In this document: in pieces, positions 26,931-36,095 of the stretch
Position numbering within the stretch: the first letter of the stretch is position 1
How the letters are laid out: every line of letters starts with the position of its first letter
Assembly (NCBI GenBank): GCA_052386745.1
Contig: JBQTJW010000015.1
Location: 1 to 64,000, forward strand
DNA length: 64,000 bases
Reading direction: 5' to 3'
From: Panacagrimonas sp052386745
GTDB taxonomy: Bacteria > Pseudomonadota > Gammaproteobacteria > Nevskiales > Nevskiaceae
Notes under the pieces: model-generated
Databases searched by the model: none
Told to the model about the DNA's origin: nothing
The model's input: only the letters and a program-made list of their open reading frames with translations
Made by a program: the position numbers and the translations under genes

Positions 26931-28265
26931 GTGAACGACTCCTCGCCGCGCACCATCTACGCCGTTTCCGGTCTCGCCGAAGTGCTCCGCGCGCTGGTGG
27001 AAAACGCCTTGCCGCGGGTGTGGGTGGAGGGCGAGATCTCCAACTTCAGCCGCCCGGCCTCCGGGCACTGGTACTTCACCCTCAAGGACGAACAGGCACA
27101 GATCCGCAGCGCCATGTTCCGAAACGCCAATTACCTGGTGCGGCCGCAGCCCAAAAATGGCGACCGCGTGCTGGTGCGCGCCTCGGTGAGCTTCTACACC
27201 GCGCGCGGCGACCTGCAGCTGATCTGCGAGCACCTGGAGCCGGCGGGTGAAGGCGCCCTACTGCGCGCGTTTGAAGACCTCAAGCGCCGGCTGTCCGCCG
27301 AAGGCCTGTTCGACAGCGCGCTCAAGCGCCCGTTGCCGCGCCTGCCCCGCCGCCTGGGCGTCATCACCTCCGCCACCGGCGCCGCGGTGCAGGACGTGCT
27401 TACCGCCTTGTCCCGCCGCTTCCCGCTGCTGACGGTAGGCCTGTGGCCGGTGCCGGTGCAGGGCGCGGCGGCGGCGCCCGCCATCGTCAAGGCTCTTGGC
27501 GGACTGCCCGCGCGCATGGCCGTGGATGCCATCCTGCTGGTGCGCGGGGGTGGCTCGCTGGAGGACCTGTGGTCGTTCAACGAGGAGCCGGTTGCCCGTG
27601 CGATCCGCGCCTGCAGCGTGCCGGTGGTGACCGGCGTGGGCCACGAGATCGACTTCACCATCGCCGACTTTGCCGCCGACCTGCGCGCGCCCACGCCCAC
27701 CGCCGCGGCGGAGCTGGCAAGCCCCGACGGCGGAGAATTCAGACGTGGATTGACGGCCAGCCGAGCCGCTCTGCTGCGGGCGATGCGCGCCCGGACGACC
27801 ACGCTGGCGGGGAGACTGGCGCAGCACATCCAACGCCTCGCCCAGCAGCACCCGAACCGCGTCGTGTTCCAGCGCGCCCAGCGACTGGATGAGCAGGATC
27901 TGCGGCTGCGCGAAGCCCTTACTCACGCCCTGCTCAGCCGCCGGGATCGACTGCGTCGCGCGGTCGAGCGACTCCATGCGCGTGCGCCATCCGAGCGTCT
28001 GGGCCATGGCCGGGCGCTCGTCTCGCACCTCCAGCAACGCCTGAGGCGAGCCGCCCTATCGGGGCTCGGCTTGCACGGCGAGCGCTGGGAGCGCCGGCAC
28101 GCCCTGTTGCAGAGCCTGAGTCCGCAGACCGTCCTGAACCGGGGCTACGCGATTGCCTTGGCGGAATCCGGCCAGGTGATCCGTGACGCCGAAGCCGTCG
28201 ATTCCCGCGCCCGGATCGAGCTGGTGCTGGCGCGAGGACGCATGCGGGCGTACCGCGCCGACTGA
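26931..28265 (+). CDS. xseA: Exodeoxyribonuclease VII large subunit
   Basis: A 444-residue nuclease subunit that with XseB degrades single-stranded DNA. The N-terminal OB-fold domain begins TIYAVSGLAEVLRALVE and includes WVEGEISNFSRPASGHWYFT; the catalytic region has RRLGVITSATGAAVQDV, LLVRGGGSLEDLWSFNEE and TGVGHEIDFTIADFAADLRAPTPT in order. A long coiled-coil region (residues about 265-395) and a C-terminal LNRGYAIA segment follow. GTG at 26931 is chosen because upstream in-frame codons overlap the guaB start. xseB is not in the window. Confidence 0.96.
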   Translation: MNDSSPRTIYAVSGLAEVLRALVENALPRVWVEGEISNFSRPASGHWYFTLKDEQAQIRSAMFRNANYLVRPQPKNGDRVLVRASVSFYTARGDLQLICEHLEPAGEGALLRAFEDLKRRLSAEGLFDSALKRPLPRLPRRLGVITSATGAAVQDVLTALSRRFPLLTVGLWPVPVQGAAAAPAIVKALGGLPARMAVDAILLVRGGGSLEDLWSFNEEPVARAIRACSVPVVTGVGHEIDFTIADFAADLRAPTPTAAAELASPDGGEFRRGLTASRAALLRAMRARTTTLAGRLAQHIQRLAQQHPNRVVFQRAQRLDEQDLRLREALTHALLSRRDRLRRAVERLHARAPSERLGHGRALVSHLQQRLRRAALSGLGLHGERWERRHALLQSLSPQTVLNRGYAIALAESGQVIRDAEAVDSRARIELVLARGRMRAYRAD

Positions 28266-28296
28266 AAGGCGTCCAGCCAGGCGGACATCACATTCC

Positions 28297-29832
28297 CTAC
28301 GGCTGCTCGACGGTCAGCGTGGTGGTCTCGACCAGGTCCTCGAGATCATCCGGTGGCACCGATCGGCCGGTGTCGTTCACGCCCCGAACCAGGCGTGCCT
28401 GAATGGTCACGACGCTTTCCTGATCGGCGTCGTCGACCCCGACCACCGATTGCGCGAGGCCTGCCGTCTTGTTGCCCCCGGTGGAAATCGCGACGACGGG
28501 CTCGTCGCCTTTCACGATGGGGACGCCATCCACTTCGGTGACTTCCCAGATGACGTGCCGACTCAGGTCGATGGTCCTGACATGGCCGTCGAAGGTATAG
28601 GTTCCAACCGCCTTGAATTGCGTGCTGCCTCGCGGTGCGATCGTGACCGGGGTCGGAGTTGCGGCATCGCGCGGGCCGATCTCCAGAGCATCGACCACCA
28701 CGTTCACCACGCTGAAGTCGAGCTCGTTGCTTTTCAGGCCGGGGTCCTCGACTTCGGGCCCTTCACCGTCCGGGTCCGGAATGGCGCCGTAGGTCGCCAC
28801 GAGCTTTGCTGACCCGACACGCGCGGGCTGTGTGGTGCTGGTGCCGGCGAGCGCGACCAAGCGGTTGAACCCGGAAAAGATGCTGCCGGGAACCACGGCC
28901 ACGGGATTGCTCGATTCGAAAGTGCACTGCTCGCTCAGATCCTGGGTGTCATCCTCCCCATTGCCGTCAAGATCGACGCCTGCGTAGCTTCCGATGACGC
29001 GCACGACCTGGGTGCTGCCGGTGATGAGACGTCCGTTCGGAAATCCTTCCTCGTAGCCCAGCTTGAGCGAGGTGACGTCGGCGACCTGCACCGGCGCGGT
29101 CAGCGTCACGCCCGGGCATTCCGAGGTCAGGTTCGCGTCCAGCACCATGGGGGCAGCGCCTGCCTCCGGGACGGCGACGCCGAGAACCTGGACTCCTTCG
29201 GCATCGGTGCCATCGATGAGCACAATCTCCTCGTTGGGCGCCTGGAACTTGAAATTGAATGCATCCAGGAACCGCGACCGGGTTCCGGTGAGTGCCGTCC
29301 TGACGCCGTCGATCATCGCGAACACCTGGAACGTCTGGAGCGCTCTCGGCGCCACCGCGGCCGTGGTGGGTGTCAGCTCGATGCTGGACTTGTCGATCTC
29401 GCGCACCGTCACGGGAATGGTGGTGGTGACCCCCAGGTACTCCGCCGTGATGTTGACCGTCGAGGCCGATACGGGCTTGAACGATCCGGGGACGAAGAAG
29501 CGCTTGTCCAGGCCCGGCACCGGCTCGTCGCCATTGCTGACCGTGGCAACCGCCGGGTTGTCGCTGGTCCAGTTCACGCGGCGGGTGAAGTCGCCGATGT
29601 CGCCGTCGGAGAATCGAACGAACGCCGCCATCCGGTCGCGCAGGCAGGTATAGGTGGAAACGGGTTTCTGCGGGGCGTCGAACAGCTTTACGAAATCCCT
29701 GCCCGACAGCCCGGTGGTGGCCGATACGGCCACTATCCTGATTTCCTCGGGCTTGCTCCCGTCTCCGATACCTCCGCAGGCCGAAAGCACCGCAACGCCC
29801 AGGCAGGTCGTGGCAAATCGCGTGATGGACAT
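28297..29832 (-). CDS. Lipoprotein with bacterial Ig-like repeats
   Basis: A 511-residue predicted lipoprotein. The signal ends in a lipobox LSAC at about residue 19, and the mature protein is built of beta-rich units resembling bacterial Ig-like (BIG2-type) domains, for example VNWTSDNPAVATVSN and the strand set around VIWEVTEVDG. It is acidic and has a few cysteines (YTCLRD, ECPGVT, QCTFESS) that may form disulfides. ATG at 29832 follows an AAGGA ribosome site. It is 35 bases downstream of aspS, on the same strand, and converges with xseA. Adhesion or surface structure is possible, but no function can be assigned. Confidence 0.75.
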   Translation of the reverse strand: MSITRFATTCLGVAVLSACGGIGDGSKPEEIRIVAVSATTGLSGRDFVKLFDAPQKPVSTYTCLRDRMAAFVRFSDGDIGDFTRRVNWTSDNPAVATVSNGDEPVPGLDKRFFVPGSFKPVSASTVNITAEYLGVTTTIPVTVREIDKSSIELTPTTAAVAPRALQTFQVFAMIDGVRTALTGTRSRFLDAFNFKFQAPNEEIVLIDGTDAEGVQVLGVAVPEAGAAPMVLDANLTSECPGVTLTAPVQVADVTSLKLGYEEGFPNGRLITGSTQVVRVIGSYAGVDLDGNGEDDTQDLSEQCTFESSNPVAVVPGSIFSGFNRLVALAGTSTTQPARVGSAKLVATYGAIPDPDGEGPEVEDPGLKSNELDFSVVNVVVDALEIGPRDAATPTPVTIAPRGSTQFKAVGTYTFDGHVRTIDLSRHVIWEVTEVDGVPIVKGDEPVVAISTGGNKTAGLAQSVVGVDDADQESVVTIQARLVRGVNDTGRSVPPDDLEDLVETTTLTVEQP

Positions 29833-29867
29833 CGTATTCCTTGGGAGCATGAGCGCGGCTTGGACCT

Positions 29868-31661
29868 TCACCGGGGCTCCGTGGTTTCGTGGTTTTTGGC
29901 AACGGTGCTGCGGATGTTCAGCTCGCGCAGGCTCTTGGCATCGACCAGGCCGGGGGCGTTGGTCAGGGGATCGTGGGCGGTCTGCGTCTTCGGGAAGGCA
30001 ATGACTTCGCGGATGGACGCGCCACCAGCCATGAGCATGATCAGGCGATCGATGCCGATCGCCAGCCCGCCGTGCGGCGGCGCGCCGTAGGCCAGCGCTT
30101 CGAGCAGGAAGCCAAACTTCTCCTGCTGCTCCTCGGCCGTGATGCCCAGCAGGTCGAACACCGCCTGCTGCACGTCGGCGCGATGGATACGCACCGAGCC
30201 GCCGCCCAGTTCGACGCCGTTGAGCACGATGTCGTAGCCCTGCGAGACGATCTCGCCGGGGTTGGCGCGGATGGCCGCGGCGTCGAACTGCTTGGGCGCG
30301 GTGAACGGATGGTGCGGCGAGACCCAGCGATTGTCCTTGTCGTCGTGCTCGAACATGGGCCAGTCCACCACCCACAGCGCGCGCCAGCCCTCGGCGGTGA
30401 TGCCGATGTCGCGGCCCACCTTCAGGCGCAGCGCGCCGAGCGCGTCGCTGACCACGCTGGCCTTGTCCGCGCCGAAGAACAGCAGGTCGCCATCCACCGC
30501 GCCGGTGAGTTCCAGGATGCCGGCCAGCGCGGCGTCGGACAGGTTCTTCACGATCGGCGACTGCAAGCCCTCGCGGCCGCGGCTCTTGTCGTTGACCTTG
30601 ATCCAGGCCAGCCCGCGGGCGCCGTACTGCGCCACGAAACCGGTATAGGCGTCGATCTGGCCGCGGGAGAGTTTCTCACCGCCGCCGGGCACGCGCAGCG
30701 CGGTGACGCGGCACTTGGGGTCTTTGGCCGGGCTGGCAAACACCTTGAAATCGGAGCTCGCCACCAAGTCCTTGATGTCCACCAGTTCCAGCGGGTTGCG
30801 CAGATCCGGCTTGTCAGAACCGTAGCGCGCCATGGCTTCGGCGAAGGACATGTGCGGCAGCGTGCCCAGGTCCACGCCCAGCACCTCGCTGAACAGCGTC
30901 TTCACCAGGCCCTCGATCAGTTCCATGATCTGGGCCTGCGTCAGGAACGAGGTCTCCACGTCCAGCTGGGTGAATTCGGGCTGGCGGTCGGCGCGCAGGT
31001 CCTCGTCGCGGAAGCAGCGCGCAATCTGGTAGTAGCGATCCAGGCCGCCAATCATCAGCAGCTGCTTGAACAGCTGCGGCGACTGCGGCAGGGCAAAGAA
31101 ATGGCCGGCGTGGGTGCGGGACGGCACCAGGTAGTCACGCGCGCCCTCGGGCGTGGCACGCGTGAGGATCGGCGTCTCCACGTCCACGAACCCGTTTGCA
31201 TCCATGTAATGGCGGATGCGGCGGATGACCTCGTGGCGCAGGCGCAGGTTCTTCTGCAGCGCTGGGCGGCGCAGGTCCACGTAGCGGTACTTGAGGCGCG
31301 TGTCTTCGCCCACGTTCTCGTCATCGAGCTGGAACGGCGGGGTCAGCGCGCTGTTGAGCAGCTCGGCCTCCTTCACCAGCACCTCGATCCTGCCGGTGGT
31401 GAGGTTGGCATTCTCGGTGCCGGACGGCCGCGGCCGCACCCGGCCGGTGAGCTTCACCACGTACTCGGAGCGGAAGCGGTCGGCCAGCGCGAAGGCGGCG
31501 GCTGTGTCCGGGTCGAACACGCACTGGAGCAGGCCCTCGCGATCGCGCAGGTCAATGAAGATCACGCCGCCGTGGTCGCGCCGCCGGTGAACCCAGCCGC
31601 AGACCGTAACCGTCTCACCAGTCAGGGCTTCCGTGACCTGACCGCAGTAATGGGAACGCAT
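29868..31661 (-). CDS. aspS: Aspartate--tRNA ligase
   Basis: A 597-residue class II synthetase. The N-terminal anticodon-binding OB fold begins MRSHYCGQVTEALTGE and contains VCGWVHRRRDHGGVIFIDLRD; the catalytic core has CFRDEDLRADRQPEFTQLD (motif 2) and GGLAIGIDRLIMLMAG (motif 3) with the bacterial GAD insert between them. ATG at 31661 matches the normal start; a start at 31751 would extend it by 30 unlike residues. In many proteobacteria aspS follows fmdB and a DUF502 gene. Here fmdB is 4.4 kb upstream and DUF502 is absent. A second copy of the 5' end lies at 33833-34033. Confidence 0.97.
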   Translation of the reverse strand: MRSHYCGQVTEALTGETVTVCGWVHRRRDHGGVIFIDLRDREGLLQCVFDPDTAAAFALADRFRSEYVVKLTGRVRPRPSGTENANLTTGRIEVLVKEAELLNSALTPPFQLDDENVGEDTRLKYRYVDLRRPALQKNLRLRHEVIRRIRHYMDANGFVDVETPILTRATPEGARDYLVPSRTHAGHFFALPQSPQLFKQLLMIGGLDRYYQIARCFRDEDLRADRQPEFTQLDVETSFLTQAQIMELIEGLVKTLFSEVLGVDLGTLPHMSFAEAMARYGSDKPDLRNPLELVDIKDLVASSDFKVFASPAKDPKCRVTALRVPGGGEKLSRGQIDAYTGFVAQYGARGLAWIKVNDKSRGREGLQSPIVKNLSDAALAGILELTGAVDGDLLFFGADKASVVSDALGALRLKVGRDIGITAEGWRALWVVDWPMFEHDDKDNRWVSPHHPFTAPKQFDAAAIRANPGEIVSQGYDIVLNGVELGGGSVRIHRADVQQAVFDLLGITAEEQQEKFGFLLEALAYGAPPHGGLAIGIDRLIMLMAGGASIREVIAFPKTQTAHDPLTNAPGLVDAKSLRELNIRSTVAKNHETTEPR

Positions 31662-31704
31662 GGAGAAGTGCCATACCGCAAAAAAAGAGTCGCGGATTGT
31701 AGCG
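31504..31704 (-). repeat. 201-base direct repeat, copy A (aspS 5' end)
   Basis: These 201 bases cover the first 53 codons of aspS and 43 bases upstream, including the TACAAT-like element at 31696-31701. They recur at 33833-34033 in the same orientation, offset exactly 2329 bases, with no gaps and 12 mismatches by my count (about 94 percent identical). This is the intact copy. Confidence 0.9.
31696..31701 (-). promoter_or_regulatory. Candidate -10 element of aspS
   Basis: The minus strand reads TACAAT 34 bases upstream of the aspS ATG. The duplicated copy reads TACAAC at the matching place. No clear -35 box is seen, so the assignment is tentative. Confidence 0.3.
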
Positions 31705-31912
31705 GCGCGGTCACTCACGTGCTTGGGCGGGCTTCGCCGCTGCCGTAACAAGCGCCCGGCAGAAAATCACCCATCGGTTTCGTGATCCAGTCCTCAATGC
31801 AACCCGGACCTCGTCTTGCGGACGCCCGGCCATTCAGTCAGGGTTCAAGCTCGTTTCCAAGGGCGCGACGCCGTCCATTTCAGCGCCCCTAATGCCCCGA
31901 GGAGAAAGAGCC

Positions 31913-33538
31913 ATGGGAACCACATCCGACCTGCTTCGCATGCCGCACGCTGCCTGTCTCGGAGCGCTGCTGGGCCTGTTCGCCGCGGCGCTGCCCCCGG
32001 CGGCGACGGCCCAGGAAGTCGAGCCCAACAACAGCTGCGCAACCGCGACCGATCTCGGCGCCTTGACGCTGCCCGCCCTTGTCGGCGGCGCGCTTGCGTC
32101 CGCAGGAGAGCAGCCAAACGACGTGGATTTCCACCGGGTTTCGCTCACTCCCGGTGCACGCGTGTCCTTCGCATTACAGGGTGATGCCGCAGCGTCGGCG
32201 CCTCTGGACAATCCTGTCCTTGGCCTGTTCCTCAATTCGGGGACCGGCTGCAACCTGGAGGCATACTCCGACAGCTTTGGCTCGGGCAGCTTCGGGACCG
32301 CCCGCCTGAGCGTCACCGTGCCGGCAGACGGGATCGTGATCGCCGCCGCCTCCGGGTATTTCGATGCCAGCTTCGTCGGTGCCCATTCTCAAAGCGGCGC
32401 CTACCGGCTGGAGATTGCAGAAGCGGTTGAGGCCACGGTGCGCGGTCGCCTGATCAACGCCAGTACCGGGGCTCCGCTGAAAAGCAGTTCTCCGCAGAAC
32501 GCCCGCGTCGACATCATTCAATGCGATTCGCGCGGCCCTTTCGCGTCCTGCGTCACCATTGAAAGTCGCAGCGTCGGCGCCGAAGGACGTTTCAGGTTCC
32601 CCGAGTCCAGTACGCAGCCGCCGCTGCGCAAGGGGCCGATCTATCGCGTGGCGGCGATCGCCTTCGGCTTCGAGGACCGGGTGACGGAGATCGAGGTCAC
32701 CGTCAACGGCGAGATCGACCTGGGTGATCTCGCACTGACGCCGATCCCCGTGGTTCGCCTGGTTCAGGTGCGGCTGCTCGAAGCGACCAGTGGCATTCCC
32801 ATCAGCGGCTCGTCCCCAACCTTTGCCGACGTGCGCCTGTTTCATTGCGACGACGAAGGGCGCAACTGCAATTTTGTTCGCAGCGGCAACCCGGATGGCG
32901 AAGGCATCGTGAAATTCCCCGGAAACAACGGGCAATCTCTCCTTCGGCCCGGTACCTACCGCATCGAAGCGCAGTCGCAGGAGCACCCCATCAAGAGGGG
33001 GCCGACGATCACGCTGAGAGAAGGCCAGACTTATCGCACCCCGTTCCGGCTGCGCTCTCAATACCCCGTGCGACTGTCCGAGATCCGGCCCTGCGGCGCG
33101 CCTCCTGTGGAAGGCGGGTCCTGTGCCTACTCGGCGCGGATCACCAGCATCTCAAGTGCGCCGATCGAAGGCGGGGCCTGGAGCCTGGTGGCCGGAACCC
33201 AGATCGGCTCGCCGGTCAATCAGACGCTGTTCCAGACCGGCGTTCCCCAGCGCTTCTCCTTGCCACCGGGCGGCAGCACCCTGGCGAATTTCGAATTCGA
33301 GGTGCCGCCGGATTTGAACGACGGCGCTGTCCTCTGTCCCGAAATCCATGTCGGCAGGGGTTCCGGTGCCGATTCGAGCCTGTACTTCGAAACCATCCGC
33401 GAGGCCGTTCTGTTCTGCGTTCGCAAGGGGCCAAGTGGACAGGTCTCACTTTCCTCGCCAGCGGAAGCAAAGGCTGCCGGAGAAGACATGGCCGCGCGGC
33501 GGGCACAGGCCTTTCCCGCCCCAGCGGCCCCGCCTTGA
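31913..33538 (+). CDS. Secreted multi-domain protein, unrecognised
   Basis: A 541-residue exported protein. The signal peptide (ALLGLFAAALPPAATAQ) is followed by EVEPNNSCATATDLGAL, the usual opening of a bacterial pre-peptidase C-terminal (PPC) domain, then DVDFHRVSL. Residues about 180-380 hold two similar units, each beginning VRGRLINASTGAPLKSSSP or VRLLEATSGIPISGSSP and reading VDIIQCDSRG or VRLFHCDDEG, like carboxypeptidase-regulatory or CNA-B folds. A C-terminal beta region with paired cysteines follows. A GGAG ribosome site precedes ATG 31913. The gene sits between the two aspS 5' copies. The function is unknown. Confidence 0.75.
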   Translation: MGTTSDLLRMPHAACLGALLGLFAAALPPAATAQEVEPNNSCATATDLGALTLPALVGGALASAGEQPNDVDFHRVSLTPGARVSFALQGDAAASAPLDNPVLGLFLNSGTGCNLEAYSDSFGSGSFGTARLSVTVPADGIVIAAASGYFDASFVGAHSQSGAYRLEIAEAVEATVRGRLINASTGAPLKSSSPQNARVDIIQCDSRGPFASCVTIESRSVGAEGRFRFPESSTQPPLRKGPIYRVAAIAFGFEDRVTEIEVTVNGEIDLGDLALTPIPVVRLVQVRLLEATSGIPISGSSPTFADVRLFHCDDEGRNCNFVRSGNPDGEGIVKFPGNNGQSLLRPGTYRIEAQSQEHPIKRGPTITLREGQTYRTPFRLRSQYPVRLSEIRPCGAPPVEGGSCAYSARITSISSAPIEGGAWSLVAGTQIGSPVNQTLFQTGVPQRFSLPPGGSTLANFEFEVPPDLNDGAVLCPEIHVGRGSGADSSLYFETIREAVLFCVRKGPSGQVSLSSPAEAKAAGEDMAARRAQAFPAPAAPP

Positions 33539-33666
33539 GCGAAGTGACTGGCCGCCCAGGCTGAACAAAACCCCCGACTCAGGACGCTGCGGGGAACGTG
33601 CTGGCGCCTGCTTCAATGGACGGCCACAACCAATTCCACCGGAATGCGTCGTAATGGATCCAAGCC

Positions 33667-33990
33667 TCAGTTATGAGAATGGCTGAGGCGGACTCGATCA
33701 GACAGGCGGCCACAGGCCATCGAGCGGCTTACTCCAGCTTTGGGTTCCAGGCCCGTCCCGCTCGCCAAAAGCAGATTCTGAAATGAAGGAAAGCAACCGC
33801 CGATTCGGTCACCAGGAAACCCAGCCAACGCAGTGTCCGGGTCGAACACGCACTGGAGCAGGCCCTTGCGATCGCGCAGGTCGATGAATATCACGTCGCC
33901 GTGGTCGCGCCGCCGATGAACACAGCCGCAGACCGAAACCGTCTCACCAGTCAGGGCTTCCATGACCTGACCGCCGTAATGGGAGCGCAT
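33667..33990 (-). pseudogene. Truncated duplicate of aspS (5' fragment)
   Basis: An open frame starting with the duplicated aspS ATG at 33990 reads MRSHYGGQVMEALTGE and continues RRRDHGDVIFIDLRDRKGL, matching aspS to residue 53 (FDPDTA), after which it runs into unrelated sequence and stops at 33667 (107 residues). The conserved Trp of VCGWVHRR has become Cys. It lacks the whole catalytic domain, so it cannot be a synthetase; an isolated OB-fold fragment is also incomplete. Whether the frame is translated is unknown. Confidence 0.85.
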
Positions 33991-34033
33991 GGAGAAGTGC
34001 CATACCGCGAAAAAAGAGTCGCGGGTTGTAGCG
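33833..34033 (-). repeat. 201-base direct repeat, copy B (degenerate aspS 5' end)
   Basis: Second copy of the aspS 5' segment, same orientation as copy A and gap-free over 201 bases. Both boundaries are sharp: at 33833 the match ends inside the aspS coding sequence, at 34033 upstream of the promoter region. It lies in the 774-base gap between the secreted protein and the CsgG-like gene, which otherwise contains no recognised gene. Confidence 0.9.
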
Positions 34034-34312
34034 ACGTGCTTCGCCTCCTGCTTGCCGCACTTCCGAACGCACCGCCGTCGGACCAAGGAAAATGTTCTGT
34101 TCGTCCGGAAAGACCTTCACAAAGCGCTGCGGGGACGACAAGGTCCGGCACCGCGTGCCGAAGCGGGAAATCTTGTGAAGCAGTTCACCATTCGGACTGC
34201 AACCGCCATTGCAAATCGAATGCCGAACCCTATGCTCGCCATGCAATTTGCCGTGAAAGTCTCGCGCCTCCCGTCACCCGTTTTTTCCAACCAGTTCCCC
34301 CGATCCAGGCCC

Positions 34313-34984
34313 ATGAAAACCTTTTTCCCCGTCGCAGCGACGGCGATCGTAGTAGTCGCGCTGAGCGGATGTGCAACGGAAAGCTCGCGATCGCTCGAGG
34401 TTGCCAAGGTCGTATCCGCGGGCACCCCTTACCAGGGACAGCGCAGCCCCATCTCCGTCGGCAAGTTTGACAACCGCTCCAGTTACCTTCGGGGGATTTT
34501 TTCCGATGGCGCGGACCAGCTCGGGGGTCAGGCCAAGACCATCCTCCTCACCCACCTGCAACAGTCCGGCCGGTTCAACGTGCTCGACCGCGACAACATG
34601 AGCGAGATCGGCCAGGAGGCGAAGCTCTCGGGCGCGACTCAAAAGCTCAAGGGCGCGGACTACGTGGTGACGGGCGACGTGACCGAATTCGGCCGCAAGG
34701 AAGTCGGAGACCGGCAACTGTTCAGCATTCTGGGCCGGGGCAAGGAGCAGATCGCCTACGCCAAGGTGAATCTGAACATCGTGGACGTGGGCACGTCCGA
34801 GGTGGTTTTCTCGTCGCAGGGAAGTGGCGAATACTCCCTTTCCAACCGCGAGGTCCTCGGTTTTGGCGGAACCGCCAGTTATGACTCGACCCTCAACGGC
34901 AAGGTGCTGGACCTGGCGATCCGCGAGGCGGTCAATGGCTTGGTCGCCAACGTCGATTCCGGCGCGTGGAAGCCGGTCAAGTGA
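34313..34984 (+). CDS. CsgG/HfaB family lipoprotein
   Basis: A 223-residue lipoprotein with lipobox LSGC at about residue 20 and the CsgG domain signature: IFSDGADQLGGQAKTILLTHLQQSGRFNVLDRDNM, GADYVVTGDVTEF and the YAKVNLNIVDVGTSEVVF strand. In the curli system CsgG forms the outer-membrane secretion pore; related proteins exist without curli. ATG at 34313. It is the first of three consecutive lipoprotein genes and no curlin subunit is nearby, so its role is more likely in a generic envelope complex. Confidence 0.88.
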   Translation: MKTFFPVAATAIVVVALSGCATESSRSLEVAKVVSAGTPYQGQRSPISVGKFDNRSSYLRGIFSDGADQLGGQAKTILLTHLQQSGRFNVLDRDNMSEIGQEAKLSGATQKLKGADYVVTGDVTEFGRKEVGDRQLFSILGRGKEQIAYAKVNLNIVDVGTSEVVFSSQGSGEYSLSNREVLGFGGTASYDSTLNGKVLDLAIREAVNGLVANVDSGAWKPVK

Positions 34985-34998
34985 ACGGGGTCATCGGG

Positions 34999-35385
34999 AT
35001 GAAAAGGGTCCGGATCGCATACGCCAGACTGTCGCTCGCCTTGATCGTGGCGGTAGCCGCAACCGGCTGTGCGACCCCACCCAAGACGCTTTACTACTGG
35101 GGCGACTACCAGCCGCAGGTCTATGCACACCTGAAGGGGGACGGCACCAGCCTGGACGCGCAGCGGATCAAACTCGAAGCCACCGCGCAGTTGGCCCAGG
35201 CCAAGGGCGACCCGCTCCCGCCAGGATTCAACGCGCACCTCGGCCTGCTGTACCTGAAGGCGGGGCAGGCCGACAAGGCGCGAACGGCCTTTCAACTTGA
35301 AGAGGCCCAGTTTCCGGAGTCCAAGGCATACATGGATTTCCTCCTCAAGAAATTCGAGCAGCAGAAAGTAAGCGACGTCCGATGA
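34999..35385 (+). CDS. DUF4810 lipoprotein
   Basis: A 128-residue lipoprotein with lipobox ATGC near residue 24 and a mature part opening TPPKTLYYWGDYQPQVYAHLKGD, the hallmark of DUF4810. A short helical repeat (GFNAHLGLLYLKAGQADKARTAFQLEE) looks like a single tetratricopeptide unit. ATG at 34999 is preferred to 34966, which lies in the csgG-like gene. Its stop overlaps the next start as ATGA. The function is unknown. Confidence 0.88.
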   Translation: MKRVRIAYARLSLALIVAVAATGCATPPKTLYYWGDYQPQVYAHLKGDGTSLDAQRIKLEATAQLAQAKGDPLPPGFNAHLGLLYLKAGQADKARTAFQLEEAQFPESKAYMDFLLKKFEQQKVSDVR

Positions 35386-36038
35386 AAACCATCACCTCTG
35401 CATCTGTGCTGTGCTGGGCGGCGCTAACGCTCGCCGGCTGTGCGACGCCCGCCAGCTACGACTATGCGGCTTTCCGCCAGAGCCGGCCGAGTTCAATCCT
35501 GATCCTGCCGCCGGTGAACGACTCTCCCGCGGTCGAAGCCACCTACAGCGTGCTGTCGCAGATGACGTTGCCCCTGGCGGAATCCGGGTATTACGTCCTT
35601 CCGGTGGCGCTGGCGGATGAAACATTCAGGCAGAACGGGCTCAGCAACCCGGCAGACGTGGCCGCCGTACCCGTGGCCAAGCTGCGTGAAATCTTCGGTG
35701 CCGATGCGGCGCTGTATGTCCGGATCAAGGAGTACGGGACCGTGTACGTGGTGCTCAGCAGCGCCAGCGTGGTGACGGCCGAGGCCCGCCTGGTCGACTT
35801 GCGGACCGGCGCTCTGCTGTGGGAAGGCAAGGCGAGCGCGTCGAGCAACGAGGGCCGTGCAGGTGGGAACGGAGGGCTGATCGGGCTCCTGATCGAGGCG
35901 CTGGTCCACCAGATCGTCGATCAGTCCACGAATGCCAGCCACAACGTGGCGGGCGTCACTAGCACACGCCTGCTCGCGGCGGGGAGACCGGGGGGCATGC
36001 TCTACGGCCCCCGATCGCCCAGCTACCAGACCGAGTGA
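35382..36038 (+). CDS. DUF799 (GNA1162-like) lipoprotein
   Basis: A 218-residue lipoprotein with lipobox LAGC near residue 20. The mature part begins YDYAAFRQSRPSSILILPPVND and continues VEATYSVLSQMTLPLAESGYYVLPVAL, the DUF799 pattern also found in the Neisseria antigen GNA1162. It is translationally coupled to the DUF4810 gene by an ATGA overlap. The three-gene order CsgG-like, DUF4810, DUF799 recurs in proteobacteria as I recall it, suggesting an outer-membrane complex. The exact task is unknown. Confidence 0.88.
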   Translation: MKTITSASVLCWAALTLAGCATPASYDYAAFRQSRPSSILILPPVNDSPAVEATYSVLSQMTLPLAESGYYVLPVALADETFRQNGLSNPADVAAVPVAKLREIFGADAALYVRIKEYGTVYVVLSSASVVTAEARLVDLRTGALLWEGKASASSNEGRAGGNGGLIGLLIEALVHQIVDQSTNASHNVAGVTSTRLLAAGRPGGMLYGPRSPSYQTE

Positions 36039-36095
36039 CGAGCCGATTTGGTTTTATCGCCGACGTGAAGTTCCGGCCCGCGTGAAACTGGCCGC

